From Thermoplasmatales archaeon (GTDB lineage: Archaea > Thermoplasmatota > Penumbrarchaeia > Penumbrarchaeales > Penumbrarchaeaceae), in contig JAUVCN010000004.1 of NCBI GenBank assembly GCA_030595715.1, positions 1-49,647 of the forward strand: 49,647 nucleotides of DNA, in the 5' to 3' direction. Shown piece by piece: positions 1 through 8,408 of this stretch. The notes under the pieces were generated by a model. It saw nothing but the letters and a program-made list of their open reading frames with translations. It had not been told where the DNA came from and ran no database searches. The translations under genes and the position numbers were made by a program. The stretch's first letter is position 1; each line of letters begins with the position of its first letter.

Positions 1-305
1 TGGGCTTTGTATTGAGCCATTTTAACATGACCAAATTTCAATTGGGGTGGATTCATGCTTGTAAGAAAAGATCCATTATTATCCATAATATTGATCGATA
101 CTTTGTGTTTCATCAACCAATTGATAGCTGAAAGAGTAACATTCCCCGAATGACCGTATATTATTATATTGTCATAATTAATAAAATTTAATTTGAATAT
201 CATCTCTGTAGGTTCCTTATTCCAACCTCTACCATCCATCACGATCAATTTATCATCATTTACATGCAGGTGAATGTTATAACCACTAAGAAGTAGAGAC
301 TTCAT
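1..305 (-). CDS. cas1: CRISPR-associated endonuclease Cas1, N-terminal fragment (runs off window edge)
   Basis: This ORF is not in the supplied track because it is open at the window edge; I translated it by hand from ATG at 305 leftwards. It gives about 101 residues beginning MKSLLLSGYNIHLHV, followed by YDNIIIYGHSGNVTLSAINW and MKHKVSINIMDNNGSFLT. This is the N-terminal beta-strand domain of Cas1, the integrase that inserts new spacers into CRISPR arrays together with Cas2. The hallmark is the 'D-x-I-I-I-Y-G-x-S-G-x-(I/L)-(T/S)-L-x-A-I-x-W-L' stretch. The C-terminal helical domain with the metal-binding Glu, His and Asp lies outside the window, so activity cannot be judged. The DNA is clearly more AT-rich than the genes from about 1 kb onwards. 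No repeat array or second cas gene could be identified in the window. Confidence 0.85.
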   Translation of the reverse strand, partial: MKSLLLSGYNIHLHVNDDKLIVMDGRGWNKEPTEMIFKLNFINYDNIIIYGHSGNVTLSAINWLMKHKVSINIMDNNGSFLTSMNPPQLKFGHVKMAQYKA

Positions 306-540
306 TTACTCACCTTCAACGGAATCAATGTATGAACCGGACAGCAACCATCACCTCGAATATCTACCAACACATTTTTGATAATAAACATCCCTAATAG
401 GAACATTTGGATAAAGAAATTATGGTTGGTACACCTGACAAGGTGGCATTTATCTTCCCTTTCCAATATTTGATTGACTGGAAACTTACAATTTAAAGCT
501 ACATTCCGAGTTTTTCAATTTCTAAACATGGATAATATTT
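306..540. other. AT-rich intergenic stretch upstream of cas1
   Basis: No confident gene here. On the minus strand one frame is open from about 514 down to a TGA at 302-304 that overlaps the cas1 ATG (AAATGA). The end of that frame reads GDGCCPVHTLIPLKVSK, but there is no convincing start and I recognise no family in it, so it may be chance or the decayed end of an upstream gene. I looked for CRISPR-like direct repeats and saw none. The stretch ends at the candidate terminal repeat of the IS remnant. Confidence 0.4.
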
Positions 541-700
541 TGGAGTGAACCCCCAAAGTGACACAACCAGTTAAGCAACAAGAACACCATGGGGGTGTAT
601 TATGGGAAAAACAAGACGAAAATATACCCGGGAGTTCAAGTTGTCTGTCATTCGAGAGTTGGAAGCGGGAATATCTTGGGTCCTCGATCCTCCAAAGTAA
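541..700 (+). mobile_element. Remnant of an IS3-family insertion sequence (left end only)
   Basis: The sequence TGGAGTGAACCCCCAAAG at 541 resembles the 'TG-A-CTG-ACCCCCAAAA' type terminal repeats of IS3/IS150-group elements. It lies about 60 bp ahead of a truncated OrfA reading frame, the usual distance from terminal repeat to orfA. I found no matching right-hand repeat, OrfB or DDE domain in the following sequence, so only the left tip survives. It sits where AT-rich DNA (cas1 side) gives way to the balanced composition of the rest of the window, consistent with an old recombination boundary. The terminal repeat assignment rests on resemblance alone. Confidence 0.55.
602..700 (+). pseudogene. 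Truncated IS3-family transposase OrfA (helix-turn-helix protein)
   Basis: From ATG 602 the frame reads MGKTRRKYTREFKLSVIREL followed by EAGIS, which matches the start of IS3-family OrfA proteins (typically MGK-RRKYT-EFK--AVREL-SG-S...), the HTH component that together with OrfB makes the transposase. Similarity stops after about 27 residues; the frame then reads WVLDPPK and ends at TAA 698-700. A full OrfA is about 100 residues, so the gene is broken and cannot be functional. It is in a different frame from the longer track ORF 558-983, whose first part therefore has no independent support. Confidence 0.65.
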
Positions 701-770
701 TGCGCAACGGGTCCATTCAAGGTCCCCATCATGGGATAAGATAATAACGAGACCATCACGATACGATCAC

Positions 771-983
771 ATGGCGAGAGATGCGAAATGGATATTCGGG
801 ATGTCATTGTCCATGGTCCTGATGATATCATTGCTGATACTGGTCCTTTCATCGATACTTCTATCAATGAGTATCTTCAACGCATCACCCTGTCTTGTCA
901 CGATACTTTCCCTATCCTTCTCATTTATCGTAACTTACATGATGCTGACCCTCTGGATAAGAAGATGGTGGGATGGTCAATGA
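771..983 (+). CDS. Small hypothetical membrane protein
   Basis: I do not recognise this 70-residue product. From ATG 771 it reads MARDAKWIFGM and then shows two long hydrophobic stretches (residues about 8-30 and 36-58) separated by a short NASPC turn, ending in a basic WIRRWWDGQ tail. That is a plausible two-helix membrane hairpin. The track ORF starts earlier at 558, but the upstream part overlaps the IS remnant in another frame, so the internal ATG at 771 is preferred; no clear Shine-Dalgarno sequence precedes it. The overlapping frame 788-1015 is less protein-like. It could equally be the residue of a gene damaged by the IS insertion. Confidence 0.35.
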   Translation: MARDAKWIFGMSLSMVLMISLLILVLSSILLSMSIFNASPCLVTILSLSFSFIVTYMMLTLWIRRWWDGQ

Positions 984-1055
984 TACTCTCCACAACAAAC
1001 CTTATTGTTCTATGATCCATTCAGGTGCCTGCATTATCCCAATGGAGGAACATGT

Positions 1056-1592
1056 ATGGGAGAAAGGATCGAGGAACAGGACCTGATAAAGGAACTTGGA
1101 GAAGAAAGGTTCGCCGAACTGACCTTCATGCACCTTCGGAACATGTGGGCAGTTGACGGACTCTATTTCCTCGGGATAGAGCAGAAGTTCGGAACGGAAT
1201 CTGCAACGGCGATCGATGCGGATGTGTGGAAGATCATGGGGAAGATAGAAGGAAGGAAACTGAAGAGGTTCCTGCACTTGGAGGGCGATCTTCCTTCGAT
1301 GATCAAGGGGCTCAAGTACAGTGGATGGGCAATGGACCTGGAGGACAAGGTCTGGGAGAAACTCGATGACGGCTCCATCCTGCTGAAAACGATCGAATGC
1401 AGGATACAGAACACCAGGGTAAAGGATGGACTGGAAGTATTCCCATGTAAACGTGTAAGATGGGGGTTCCTCAAGGCCTTTGCGAAGGCGTTCAACGAGA
1501 ACATAGAGGTCATATGCAACCAGTGTCCGCCGGATGAGCTGGAAGCAGGTAAATGGTGTGAATGGATATTTCGGATGAAGGAGGGATCTTAG
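1056..1592 (+). CDS. DUF6125-like cysteine-containing protein of unknown function
   Basis: The product is 178 residues with start ATG 1056, chosen because GGAGG at 1044-1048 precedes it by seven bases; the track start at 1005 adds 17 unsupported residues. The pattern matches what I know as the DUF6125 family (related to proteins annotated as L-2-amino-thiazoline-4-carboxylate hydrolase-like): an N-terminal helical MHLRNMWAVDGLYFLGIEQ segment, then IECRIQNTR, FPCKRVRWGF, ICNQCPPDE and WCEWIF. The conserved cysteines in the second half could bind a metal or cofactor, but this is inference. Its stop TAG ends directly before the ATG of the dehydratase-like gene (1593), whose ribosome site lies inside this gene, so the two are surely one transcript. 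Function is unknown; context suggests acyl-CoA or aromatic acid metabolism. Confidence 0.7.
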   Translation: MGERIEEQDLIKELGEERFAELTFMHLRNMWAVDGLYFLGIEQKFGTESATAIDADVWKIMGKIEGRKLKRFLHLEGDLPSMIKGLKYSGWAMDLEDKVWEKLDDGSILLKTIECRIQNTRVKDGLEVFPCKRVRWGFLKAFAKAFNENIEVICNQCPPDELEAGKWCEWIFRMKEGS

Positions 1593-3050
1593 ATGAGGAC
1601 ATCGGATGAATACAGGGAAAGTCTGAAAGCAATGAGAAAGAACGTATACAAATTTGGAGAGCAGATCGATGACATCACCATTCACCCATCAACAAGGAGA
1701 TGCGTGGCAGGTCATGCCCAGATATTCGATGCGACCATGAAAGATGAATACAGGGACCTCCTGACAACAACATCACATCTCACGGGGGAGACCATATCCC
1801 GATATCTCTCGATTGTGGGGTCCGAAGTGGACATGATCAAGAACGTCAAGATGAAACGCCTGATGTTCAATCTAACGGGAACCTGCACCGGGGGAAGATG
1901 TGTCGGTTTCAATGGTATCAATTCAATGTGGGCCACAACATATGACATAGATCAGGAGTTCGGCACCGATTACCACAAGAGGCTCAAGACCTGGCTGATA
2001 GAGGCCCAGAAGAAGGACATCACCCTGGCAGGGGCCCTTACGGATGCAAAAGGTAACAGGGCCCTCCCTCCGCATAAACAGGAGGACCCCGACATGTCCC
2101 TCCACATAGTGGAGAGACGCGATGACGGGATCGTCGTTCGAGGAGCAAAGGTGATGATCGCCGGTGTGGCTGCGGCAAACGAGATAATGATCCTCCCCGG
2201 AACCGGATACAAAGAACCTGATGCCGATTATGCCGTATCCTTTGTCATACAAAGGGATGCGGAGAACCTTACTGTAATAGAGGCCAGACATCCATCCGAT
2301 TCCAGGGACCATGAATGCGGATTCGACAATCCGGTAGAATATGGAGGGATCACGCAGGCATACCTGCTCTTTGATGATGTATTCGTACCGAACGATCGTG
2401 TCTTCATGGCGGGAGAGTGGAAATACGCCATGAAAGCCGTACTCAGCTTCATTGCCCCTTACCGTTCGGCCATCGGGGGATGTGTTGCCGGTCAGGGAGA
2501 TGTCATAGTGGGAGCATCCGCGTTGATGGCAAGGGCCAATGGGATCCATGAAAAGGTATTCAAGGACAAGATAACACAGATGGTCATCAACAACGAGACA
2601 ACATACGGGATGGGAATAGCCGCATCGGCACTTGGTAAGCTCCATCCTTCCGGTGTCTGGATACCGGATGGGACCCTTTCAAATGTGAACAAGGTGCATG
2701 TAGCCACACTTCCCTATGACACCAAGAGGATAGCCCAGGATATTGCAGGAGGAATTGCGGAAACGGGATGCATACCTTCCTGCGAGGACCTGCATTCGCC
2801 GGAATACGGGGAAATGCTCCGAAAATATCTCAAAGCCAACGTGGATGGAGAGACCAGGGTAAGGATAGCCCGCCTCATAGAATGGCTTACCATCGGCGGA
2901 GGCGTCCCCGGATGCATGCATGGAGGGGGCTCACCCGATGGTGCGAAACTCGTTCTCAACGCAACCACTGACATGGAACGTTATATCGATCTTGCAAGAG
3001 ATGTGGGGAGGGTTCACGAGAAGATCCCCGCTCCGGAAAGGAAGAGATAA
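1593..3050 (+). CDS. 4-hydroxybutyryl-CoA dehydratase / HpaB-superfamily protein, atypical cluster ligands
   Basis: This 485-residue protein matches the family of 4-hydroxybutyryl-CoA dehydratase (AbfD, about 490 residues), a flavin and [4Fe-4S] enzyme that converts 4-hydroxybutyryl-CoA to crotonyl-CoA; the fold is shared with acyl-CoA dehydrogenases and HpaB hydroxylases. Recognisable blocks are LTGTCTGGRCVGFNG (residues 94-108), the mid-domain LFDDVFVPNDRVF, GGCVAGQGDVIVGAS (295-309) and a C-terminal GGGVPGCMHGGGSPDG loop. In the Clostridium enzyme the cluster ligands are C99, C103, H292 and C299. Here cysteines lie at 98 and 103 (spacing one residue longer) and at 297, but the position seven before C297 is Tyr290, not His. 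The cluster may be altered or lost, so the reaction should not be assumed. RBS AGGAGG lies in the end of the preceding gene. Confidence 0.75.
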   Translation: MRTSDEYRESLKAMRKNVYKFGEQIDDITIHPSTRRCVAGHAQIFDATMKDEYRDLLTTTSHLTGETISRYLSIVGSEVDMIKNVKMKRLMFNLTGTCTGGRCVGFNGINSMWATTYDIDQEFGTDYHKRLKTWLIEAQKKDITLAGALTDAKGNRALPPHKQEDPDMSLHIVERRDDGIVVRGAKVMIAGVAAANEIMILPGTGYKEPDADYAVSFVIQRDAENLTVIEARHPSDSRDHECGFDNPVEYGGITQAYLLFDDVFVPNDRVFMAGEWKYAMKAVLSFIAPYRSAIGGCVAGQGDVIVGASALMARANGIHEKVFKDKITQMVINNETTYGMGIAASALGKLHPSGVWIPDGTLSNVNKVHVATLPYDTKRIAQDIAGGIAETGCIPSCEDLHSPEYGEMLRKYLKANVDGETRVRIARLIEWLTIGGGVPGCMHGGGSPDGAKLVLNATTDMERYIDLARDVGRVHEKIPAPERKR

Positions 3051-3155
3051 TTCGCACCTTAACATCCAAACGATAAGGGTTAAGTAAGTCGAGAAACTAC
3101 CCGTTCTATCCCCCGAAATCTCATCCCATACGGGGAAGGATGGACCCTATCAGGG

Positions 3156-3174
3156 CCAATACGAAAGATATTGG
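3156..3174 (+). promoter_or_regulatory. Small inverted repeat just ahead of the acyl-CoA synthetase RBS
   Basis: CCAATA and TATTGG form six-base arms around a seven-base loop (CGAAAGA), ending six bases before GGAGG at 3181-3185. It lies in the 142-bp gap between the dehydratase-like gene and the synthetase, which otherwise shows no strong TATA box. It could be an operator or an mRNA hairpin, or chance; no partner copy was seen. Confidence 0.25.
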
Positions 3175-3192
3175 ACCATCGGAGGTTTGAAA

Positions 3193-4842
3193 ATGTCACT
3201 GGAAGATTGCAAAGCCGTTTCAGATATGGATTATGACACCCTTTATAATGAGTTCAAGTGGGACATTCCGGAGTATTACAATTTCGGGTTCGATGTGGTT
3301 GACAAATGGGCGGAGGACAGGACCAAACTATCTCTGGTATCCCTTCATGGTGATGGATCAAAGGCAAATTATCACACATTCTACGATCTGAAGGTCCTTT
3401 CCGACAAGTTCGCCAATATCCTGCTTGACCTCGGTTTGAAGAAGGGAGATCGGGTCCTTGTGATACTGGAATCGATCCCTCAGTGGTATGTGGTCCTTCT
3501 TGGAATGTTCAAGATCGGTGTGGTCCCGATGCCGGGAACGGTACTCCTTACCTCCAAGGACATCAAATACAGGATAAACAGTGCGGGGGCCAGCATGATC
3601 ATCACGGATGTGAACCATGTTGGAAGGGTGGAACGCATCGCAGCAGAATGCCCCACACTTGAGCACAAGATGATCGTAGATGCACCCGTAATGGAGTGGC
3701 TGGATTACAAGGATGAGATGGAAAAGGTGGCCAGGGAGCTTGATATGGATCGGGTTGAGCCCACAAAGACAACAGACCCGATGCTTCTCTATTTCACATC
3801 CGGAACAACTGGAAATCCCAAGATGGTCCTTCACACCCATTCCTATCCACTTGGCCACTATGTCACAGCGAAGTTCGCACAATCGCTGACATCCTGCGAC
3901 CTTCACTGGACCATCTCAGAGACAGGATGGGCCAAAGCGGCATGGGGAAAGCTGTTCGGTCAGATGATAGTCGGAGCAGCCATCATCCAGTGGGAAACGC
4001 CGGGCAGGTTCGATCCTGACGGGCTCCTTAAAGCAATGGCAAAGCAGGGGGTAACATCCTTCTGCGCTCCACCTACCGTTTACCGTCTTCTGATACAGCA
4101 GGACCTGACAAAATACAACCTCAAGCTCAGGAACTGTCTATCTGCAGGAGAACCACTGAACCCTGAAGTGATCAAGGTATGGAAGGAGACGTTCGGTTTG
4201 GACATATACGATTTCTTCGGACAGACGGAGACCGTATGCGTTCTGTCAAACTATCCCTTCATGCCCATCAAGTATGGTTCGGTTGGAAGACCAACCCCTG
4301 GACATGATGTGCGTATTGTGGACGATGAGGGCAATGAGATGCCGCCGGGAGATGAAGGCAACATAGCTATCTACCTGGGAGACAACAGACCCCCCGGTCT
4401 CATGAAGGAGTACTGGAAGGACGAAGAGGCCATGGCGAAGGCATTCCATCACGACCATTACTTCACAGGCGACAGGGCATATCGTGATGAGGACGGATAT
4501 TTCTGGTTCGTCGGAAGAGATGACGATGTCATCAAATCATCGGGATACAGAATAGGTCCATTCGAGGTGGAATCAGCCATTCAGGAACATCCATCGGTTG
4601 CCGAGTGCGCAGTCGTCGGAGCTCCGGACCCCAAGGGTCTAAGGGGTACCCTTGTGAAGGCCTATATCATACTGGTCAAGGGCTATGAGCCATCGGACGA
4701 CCTCACGAAAGACATTCAGAACCATGTCAAAGAGACGACCGCCCCGTACAAATATCCCAGACTGGTGGAATATGTAAAGGAGCTGCCAAAGACGATATCA
4801 GGCAAGATCAAGAGGAAGGACCTCAGAAAGGAATCCGAGTGA
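3193..4842 (+). CDS. Medium-chain acyl-CoA synthetase (ACSM-type AMP-forming ligase)
   Basis: This 549-residue enzyme belongs to the ANL superfamily and would activate a carboxylic acid to its CoA thioester through an acyl-adenylate. The motifs are in order: P-loop-like YFTSGTTGNPKMVLHTH (about 205-221), DFFGQTETVC (about 342-351), YFTGDRAYRDEDGYFWFVGR with hinge region DDDVIKSSGYRIGPFEVE (about 430-460), and the C-terminal catalytic-lysine region KTISGKIKRKDLR. Length is normal for medium-chain or benzoate-type synthetases. The start ATG 3193 follows GGAGG by seven bases; the track begins two codons earlier at a TTG. It follows the dehydratase-like gene on the same strand, so it may supply that enzyme's CoA substrate. 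The acid substrate cannot be read from sequence. Its stop lies 2 bp from the stop of the convergent gene. Confidence 0.9.
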   Translation: MSLEDCKAVSDMDYDTLYNEFKWDIPEYYNFGFDVVDKWAEDRTKLSLVSLHGDGSKANYHTFYDLKVLSDKFANILLDLGLKKGDRVLVILESIPQWYVVLLGMFKIGVVPMPGTVLLTSKDIKYRINSAGASMIITDVNHVGRVERIAAECPTLEHKMIVDAPVMEWLDYKDEMEKVARELDMDRVEPTKTTDPMLLYFTSGTTGNPKMVLHTHSYPLGHYVTAKFAQSLTSCDLHWTISETGWAKAAWGKLFGQMIVGAAIIQWETPGRFDPDGLLKAMAKQGVTSFCAPPTVYRLLIQQDLTKYNLKLRNCLSAGEPLNPEVIKVWKETFGLDIYDFFGQTETVCVLSNYPFMPIKYGSVGRPTPGHDVRIVDDEGNEMPPGDEGNIAIYLGDNRPPGLMKEYWKDEEAMAKAFHHDHYFTGDRAYRDEDGYFWFVGRDDDVIKSSGYRIGPFEVESAIQEHPSVAECAVVGAPDPKGLRGTLVKAYIILVKGYEPSDDLTKDIQNHVKETTAPYKYPRLVEYVKELPKTISGKIKRKDLRKESE

Positions 4843-4844
4843 TC

Positions 4845-7800
4845 TCAATCCTGTTTGGGGGGAAGGCCTATCTTTTCCTTGCCTTTCCCCTTCAATCTTT
4901 TATTTCCGGCATTGCCCTTCAGCTCATCCTTCTTTCCTGACGGGAAGGACCGGATAGTACCTTTTCTTGAGGGGATCACGTCAACATCCATCTCCCTCTG
5001 TCTGCGATCGATCCTGTAATAGGCATAACCCATTGCAAACAGGACGATCAACATTACGGCAAAGAACAGCCACAACAACAGCCCTGTATCATCGGGTTCA
5101 TTGACCTTCCCCGAACCGATGATCCCGCCTATATCGGCAGGATCGACGATCCTGACCGAGAGTGCCTTCGTGAACGAGGAAACCCCATCGAGAGATGTAA
5201 CCGTTACATTCAGTGTGTAGATACCTATCTCGGTATTCTCGTTCACCAGGATCATCAGGGTTGCGTTCATGGACGACCCGGGTGATATTTCGAGAAGATC
5301 GTTCTCTGTGTAGATGTCAATATCATCCCTGCGGGTAGCCTCGCCATCAAGCCTTATTTTGATGTTATCGAATGTGAATCCTCTGTTGTATATCTTCAAT
5401 TCCACCCTTTCGAACTTGATATCGGTCTCTCCCTTGATCTCATCCTCCGGAGGATAGATGACAATGGATGTCCTTTCGGACTCGACAAGAGGTGAATATA
5501 TCCCGATAGAGAGCGTGAAATGAGAGATAGGTGAGAAATCCCGCCCATCTGAGCATATGATCTGGATGTGGTACATGCCGGCTCCAAGTATCCTGTCAAC
5601 AACAAATTTCGGATCGGTATATGTCGTTGTCCATTCCTGGATATCCCCTCCATTATAGAAAGTGCCGATCCTGATGAAGTAGAGTACTGTCTCGTTCTCC
5701 TGATCGACCGATTCATCCCATCTAAGGGTTGGAGACGGATCACTCGTTGCTTTGGGTTCCAATCCGGTTACAGGAGAGGGGGGCATGTTCGCATCGTTCG
5801 ATATCAGAAGTATGGACTCTGCGGCAGTGCCGTTCAGTCCGTTTGCCTCGGGAACGATCTCTATCAGATAGGTCTTGCTGGGTGAGAACGTGGTCTCCTG
5901 ATCAGGATCAAAGTATGTGATCCCCGGTCCGAGGAACTTCCAATCCAGTATGGGTTCACCCGTGTCGACATCCGTGATCTTCATCCAGTATGAGACCAGA
6001 TCCCCATCGGGGTCATATGTGGGTGCCCATGTGATATGAGGTCTGACGGACCCTGATACCTTGGGTTGGATCGAGCTGACAGCATATGGAGGTCTATCCT
6101 CGATTATTATCTCCTCTTTCTCTATTACGACCTGGACACCGTTGGATATACTCTTGTGACCAAGATGATCCCTGGCGCTGAACCTGAAGAAATTATTGTA
6201 ACCGTATGCAAAGGAAAGGTTCAATTTGACATTGTATCCTCCTTCGCTTTCCGGGTCCTCCGAGATGTTTGCGCCGAACCCGGAGATCGGCATCCATTCA
6301 CCATAATTATCGGGTCCTCCAAGGGAGTATGAGACGTTGATGGAATCAAGGTCCAGTCCGGATCCGAGGTCCCAAACGGTCACATCAACAGCAACCTCGG
6401 TGTCATATGATCTCTGCCCCGAACGTGGCGAGTTCACTCTGAAAAAGGGTCCTGTTGGATCGACCCAGACATTGAACGTATCAGTTACCGTGTATCCATT
6501 CTCATCTTCACCGTTCCCAATTTTATCTTTGGCGCGGAACCTTACCTGATTCTCATCGCCTCCGAACAGGACGATATTGACGGTATATTTCACCGTGTTG
6601 TTGTCTATGATCTCCGAGGTCCCCTTCCTCTGCCAGCTTTCCCATGCTCCCGTTGCCAGGTTGTATCTTTGATAGGATATGGACCAGGGGTCAACACCTG
6701 ACAGTTCATCGGATATTTCCAGAGTGAAATCAACGATATTACTGTCCTTCCATTCATCAACTGCGGGCTCCAAGTAGGTGATAACGGGACCTTCGAAATC
6801 GAGGATGGGTCCACGTACCAGTGGTGTCCTGACCACTGTCCTGTTCCCGGACAATGCCGTAGCATTGAACCGATGATATAGTTCGAGCTCCCTTGTTGGA
6901 GTGACGGTCATTATGAATGTCTCACCATCTCGATAATCGAAGTTAACACCCTGTCCCATCCTCATGGTCATATTGAACGGACTTCCGGGATACGGGAACA
7001 GAAGACCTCCTGTGGACCTGTAATATAGTTCCAGCTTCGGATTTCCAGGCACCGGTATATCGTTCTCGAAGTCGGTGTATGTGACCCGGAATGTGTATTT
7101 CTCATTCAAACCCCCAAGGCTCGGGTTGACAATACCCCCCGAAAGAACCGGACCTTCACCCTCTTCTCCCGAGCCAACTGTCCGGGTATAGTAGATGTCC
7201 GCCTGTGAGTTTGTCCTGTAATCCCTCCATACAAGATGAGCTGCACCGTTCGATACTGCCAGGGAGGGTGTATCCTGGGTGATGCCAACTCCTGCATCAT
7301 TCACGGTCTTGACCGCATCGAATGAACCGTTCCCCCACATTCTGGTCATCTGTATGTCCGATCTCTGATCATTGAATCCGGGGGATGAAGTCCAGCAGAT
7401 GGAAATGTTGCCATCTCCCTCGATCCCCACTTCCGGTTCATACTGATGTCCGGAAGTTGAAAGTGGATGCGCAACCTCTTCCAGAGGGAACGATCGTGCA
7501 AGATCATTGGAGATCGTGATATAGATGTCCGCAGAGGACGTCCTGGAATCCTTCCATACGACAACAACGGCTGTCTCGTTGGCATCGATGTCGCTCATGT
7601 CCTGGTCGCTGGAGGATGGGTCCCTGTTGATAATGTATGACGGTAGGAATGTATCTCCTCCGTCCTCGGAAGAGCAGATCAGGATATCCATGTCTATCAG
7701 ACGATCCTCGGTCCAGACCACATGGATGTTGTCATCATCCGTAAATGCGACCCTGGGATTGTAGCAGTTATGGTCAACAGATGTATCGGAGATCCTCACT

Positions 7801-8408
7801 GCATCCTCGAACGTTCCATCACTTCCGGCATGGGCTCCAAATATCTGTTCATGACCTATCGAGAGCCTCGTATCCTCCCAGACGACCATGATCTTGCCGG
7901 TGGAGGAGACATCAAGATGAGGTAGTGTTTGACTTCCCATTAATTTGTATGATACCATGTAATTGCTGGAAAATGTCCCTCCACCATCTGTGGATCTGGA
8001 CATGTAGATCATGGGTCTTCCCTCTCTATCGTCGGACCAGACGATCCAGATCGTCCCATCCGGTCCAACCGATATCTCAGGATCGACCTGGTTTGAAACA
8101 TCATCGGTCAATGTCTCGGTGATGCTCGTGTCATCCACTCTCTTTTCGGGACCGAAGTTCAGACCGCCATCGTCCGAGGACCTGAAATAGAGATCCCAGT
8201 TACCGTTCCTTCTATCCTGCCAGACGATGTGGATATCATTTCCATCAGCGGCAATATCGGGTCTCCCCTGGTCAACATCCGCTGCATCATTATTGATCAA
8301 TATGTCATCTTCGAATGCCAGTGCTCCTTCTGTATGGGTGTTCACCATAAGTCCCATGAACGAAATGGAGATCATGAGGAATGCCAGTGCAAAGTAGTTG
8401 ATCCTCAT
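4845..8408 (-). CDS. Membrane-anchored surface protein with BNR-like repeats, Ig/FN3-like domains and a basic cytoplasmic tail
   Basis: The product has 1187 residues, starting at ATG 8408 behind GGAGGTGG; the track start lies five codons upstream inside that ribosome site. A signal peptide (about residues 1-29, ending near EGALA) is followed by BNR/sialidase-like repeats with Asp-box character, for example IHIVWQDRRNGNWDLYFRSS, IWIVWSDDREG, IHVVWTEDR and AHLVWRDYR (about 40-420). Ig-like and FN3-like domains follow (about 430-960), then a stalk and one helix (about 1108-1131). The 56-residue cytoplasmic end is rich in Lys and Arg. The ATGA overlap (8405-8408) with the upstream FG-GAP gene implies translational coupling. 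Binding to glycan or protein ligands is an inference; no complete sialidase active site was identified. Confidence 0.8.
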   Translation of the reverse strand: MRINYFALAFLMISISFMGLMVNTHTEGALAFEDDILINNDAADVDQGRPDIAADGNDIHIVWQDRRNGNWDLYFRSSDDGGLNFGPEKRVDDTSITETLTDDVSNQVDPEISVGPDGTIWIVWSDDREGRPMIYMSRSTDGGGTFSSNYMVSYKLMGSQTLPHLDVSSTGKIMVVWEDTRLSIGHEQIFGAHAGSDGTFEDAVRISDTSVDHNCYNPRVAFTDDDNIHVVWTEDRLIDMDILICSSEDGGDTFLPSYIINRDPSSSDQDMSDIDANETAVVVVWKDSRTSSADIYITISNDLARSFPLEEVAHPLSTSGHQYEPEVGIEGDGNISICWTSSPGFNDQRSDIQMTRMWGNGSFDAVKTVNDAGVGITQDTPSLAVSNGAAHLVWRDYRTNSQADIYYTRTVGSGEEGEGPVLSGGIVNPSLGGLNEKYTFRVTYTDFENDIPVPGNPKLELYYRSTGGLLFPYPGSPFNMTMRMGQGVNFDYRDGETFIMTVTPTRELELYHRFNATALSGNRTVVRTPLVRGPILDFEGPVITYLEPAVDEWKDSNIVDFTLEISDELSGVDPWSISYQRYNLATGAWESWQRKGTSEIIDNNTVKYTVNIVLFGGDENQVRFRAKDKIGNGEDENGYTVTDTFNVWVDPTGPFFRVNSPRSGQRSYDTEVAVDVTVWDLGSGLDLDSINVSYSLGGPDNYGEWMPISGFGANISEDPESEGGYNVKLNLSFAYGYNNFFRFSARDHLGHKSISNGVQVVIEKEEIIIEDRPPYAVSSIQPKVSGSVRPHITWAPTYDPDGDLVSYWMKITDVDTGEPILDWKFLGPGITYFDPDQETTFSPSKTYLIEIVPEANGLNGTAAESILLISNDANMPPSPVTGLEPKATSDPSPTLRWDESVDQENETVLYFIRIGTFYNGGDIQEWTTTYTDPKFVVDRILGAGMYHIQIICSDGRDFSPISHFTLSIGIYSPLVESERTSIVIYPPEDEIKGETDIKFERVELKIYNRGFTFDNIKIRLDGEATRRDDIDIYTENDLLEISPGSSMNATLMILVNENTEIGIYTLNVTVTSLDGVSSFTKALSVRIVDPADIGGIIGSGKVNEPDDTGLLLWLFFAVMLIVLFAMGYAYYRIDRRQREMDVDVIPSRKGTIRSFPSGKKDELKGNAGNKRLKGKGKEKIGLPPKQD

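Noticed and set aside
306-540. CRISPR repeats next to cas1
   Set aside because: No direct repeat of 24 to 40 bases recurs in this stretch; any array must lie beyond the left edge.
788-1015. Plus-strand ORF of 75 aa overlapping the small membrane protein
   Set aside because: Overlaps the more protein-like hydrophobic frame and runs past its stop without any recognisable feature or ribosome site.
1002-1685. Minus-strand 227-aa ORF
   Set aside because: It lies opposite the DUF6125-like gene and the dehydratase start, both of which have ribosome sites and family motifs; no domain was recognised in it.
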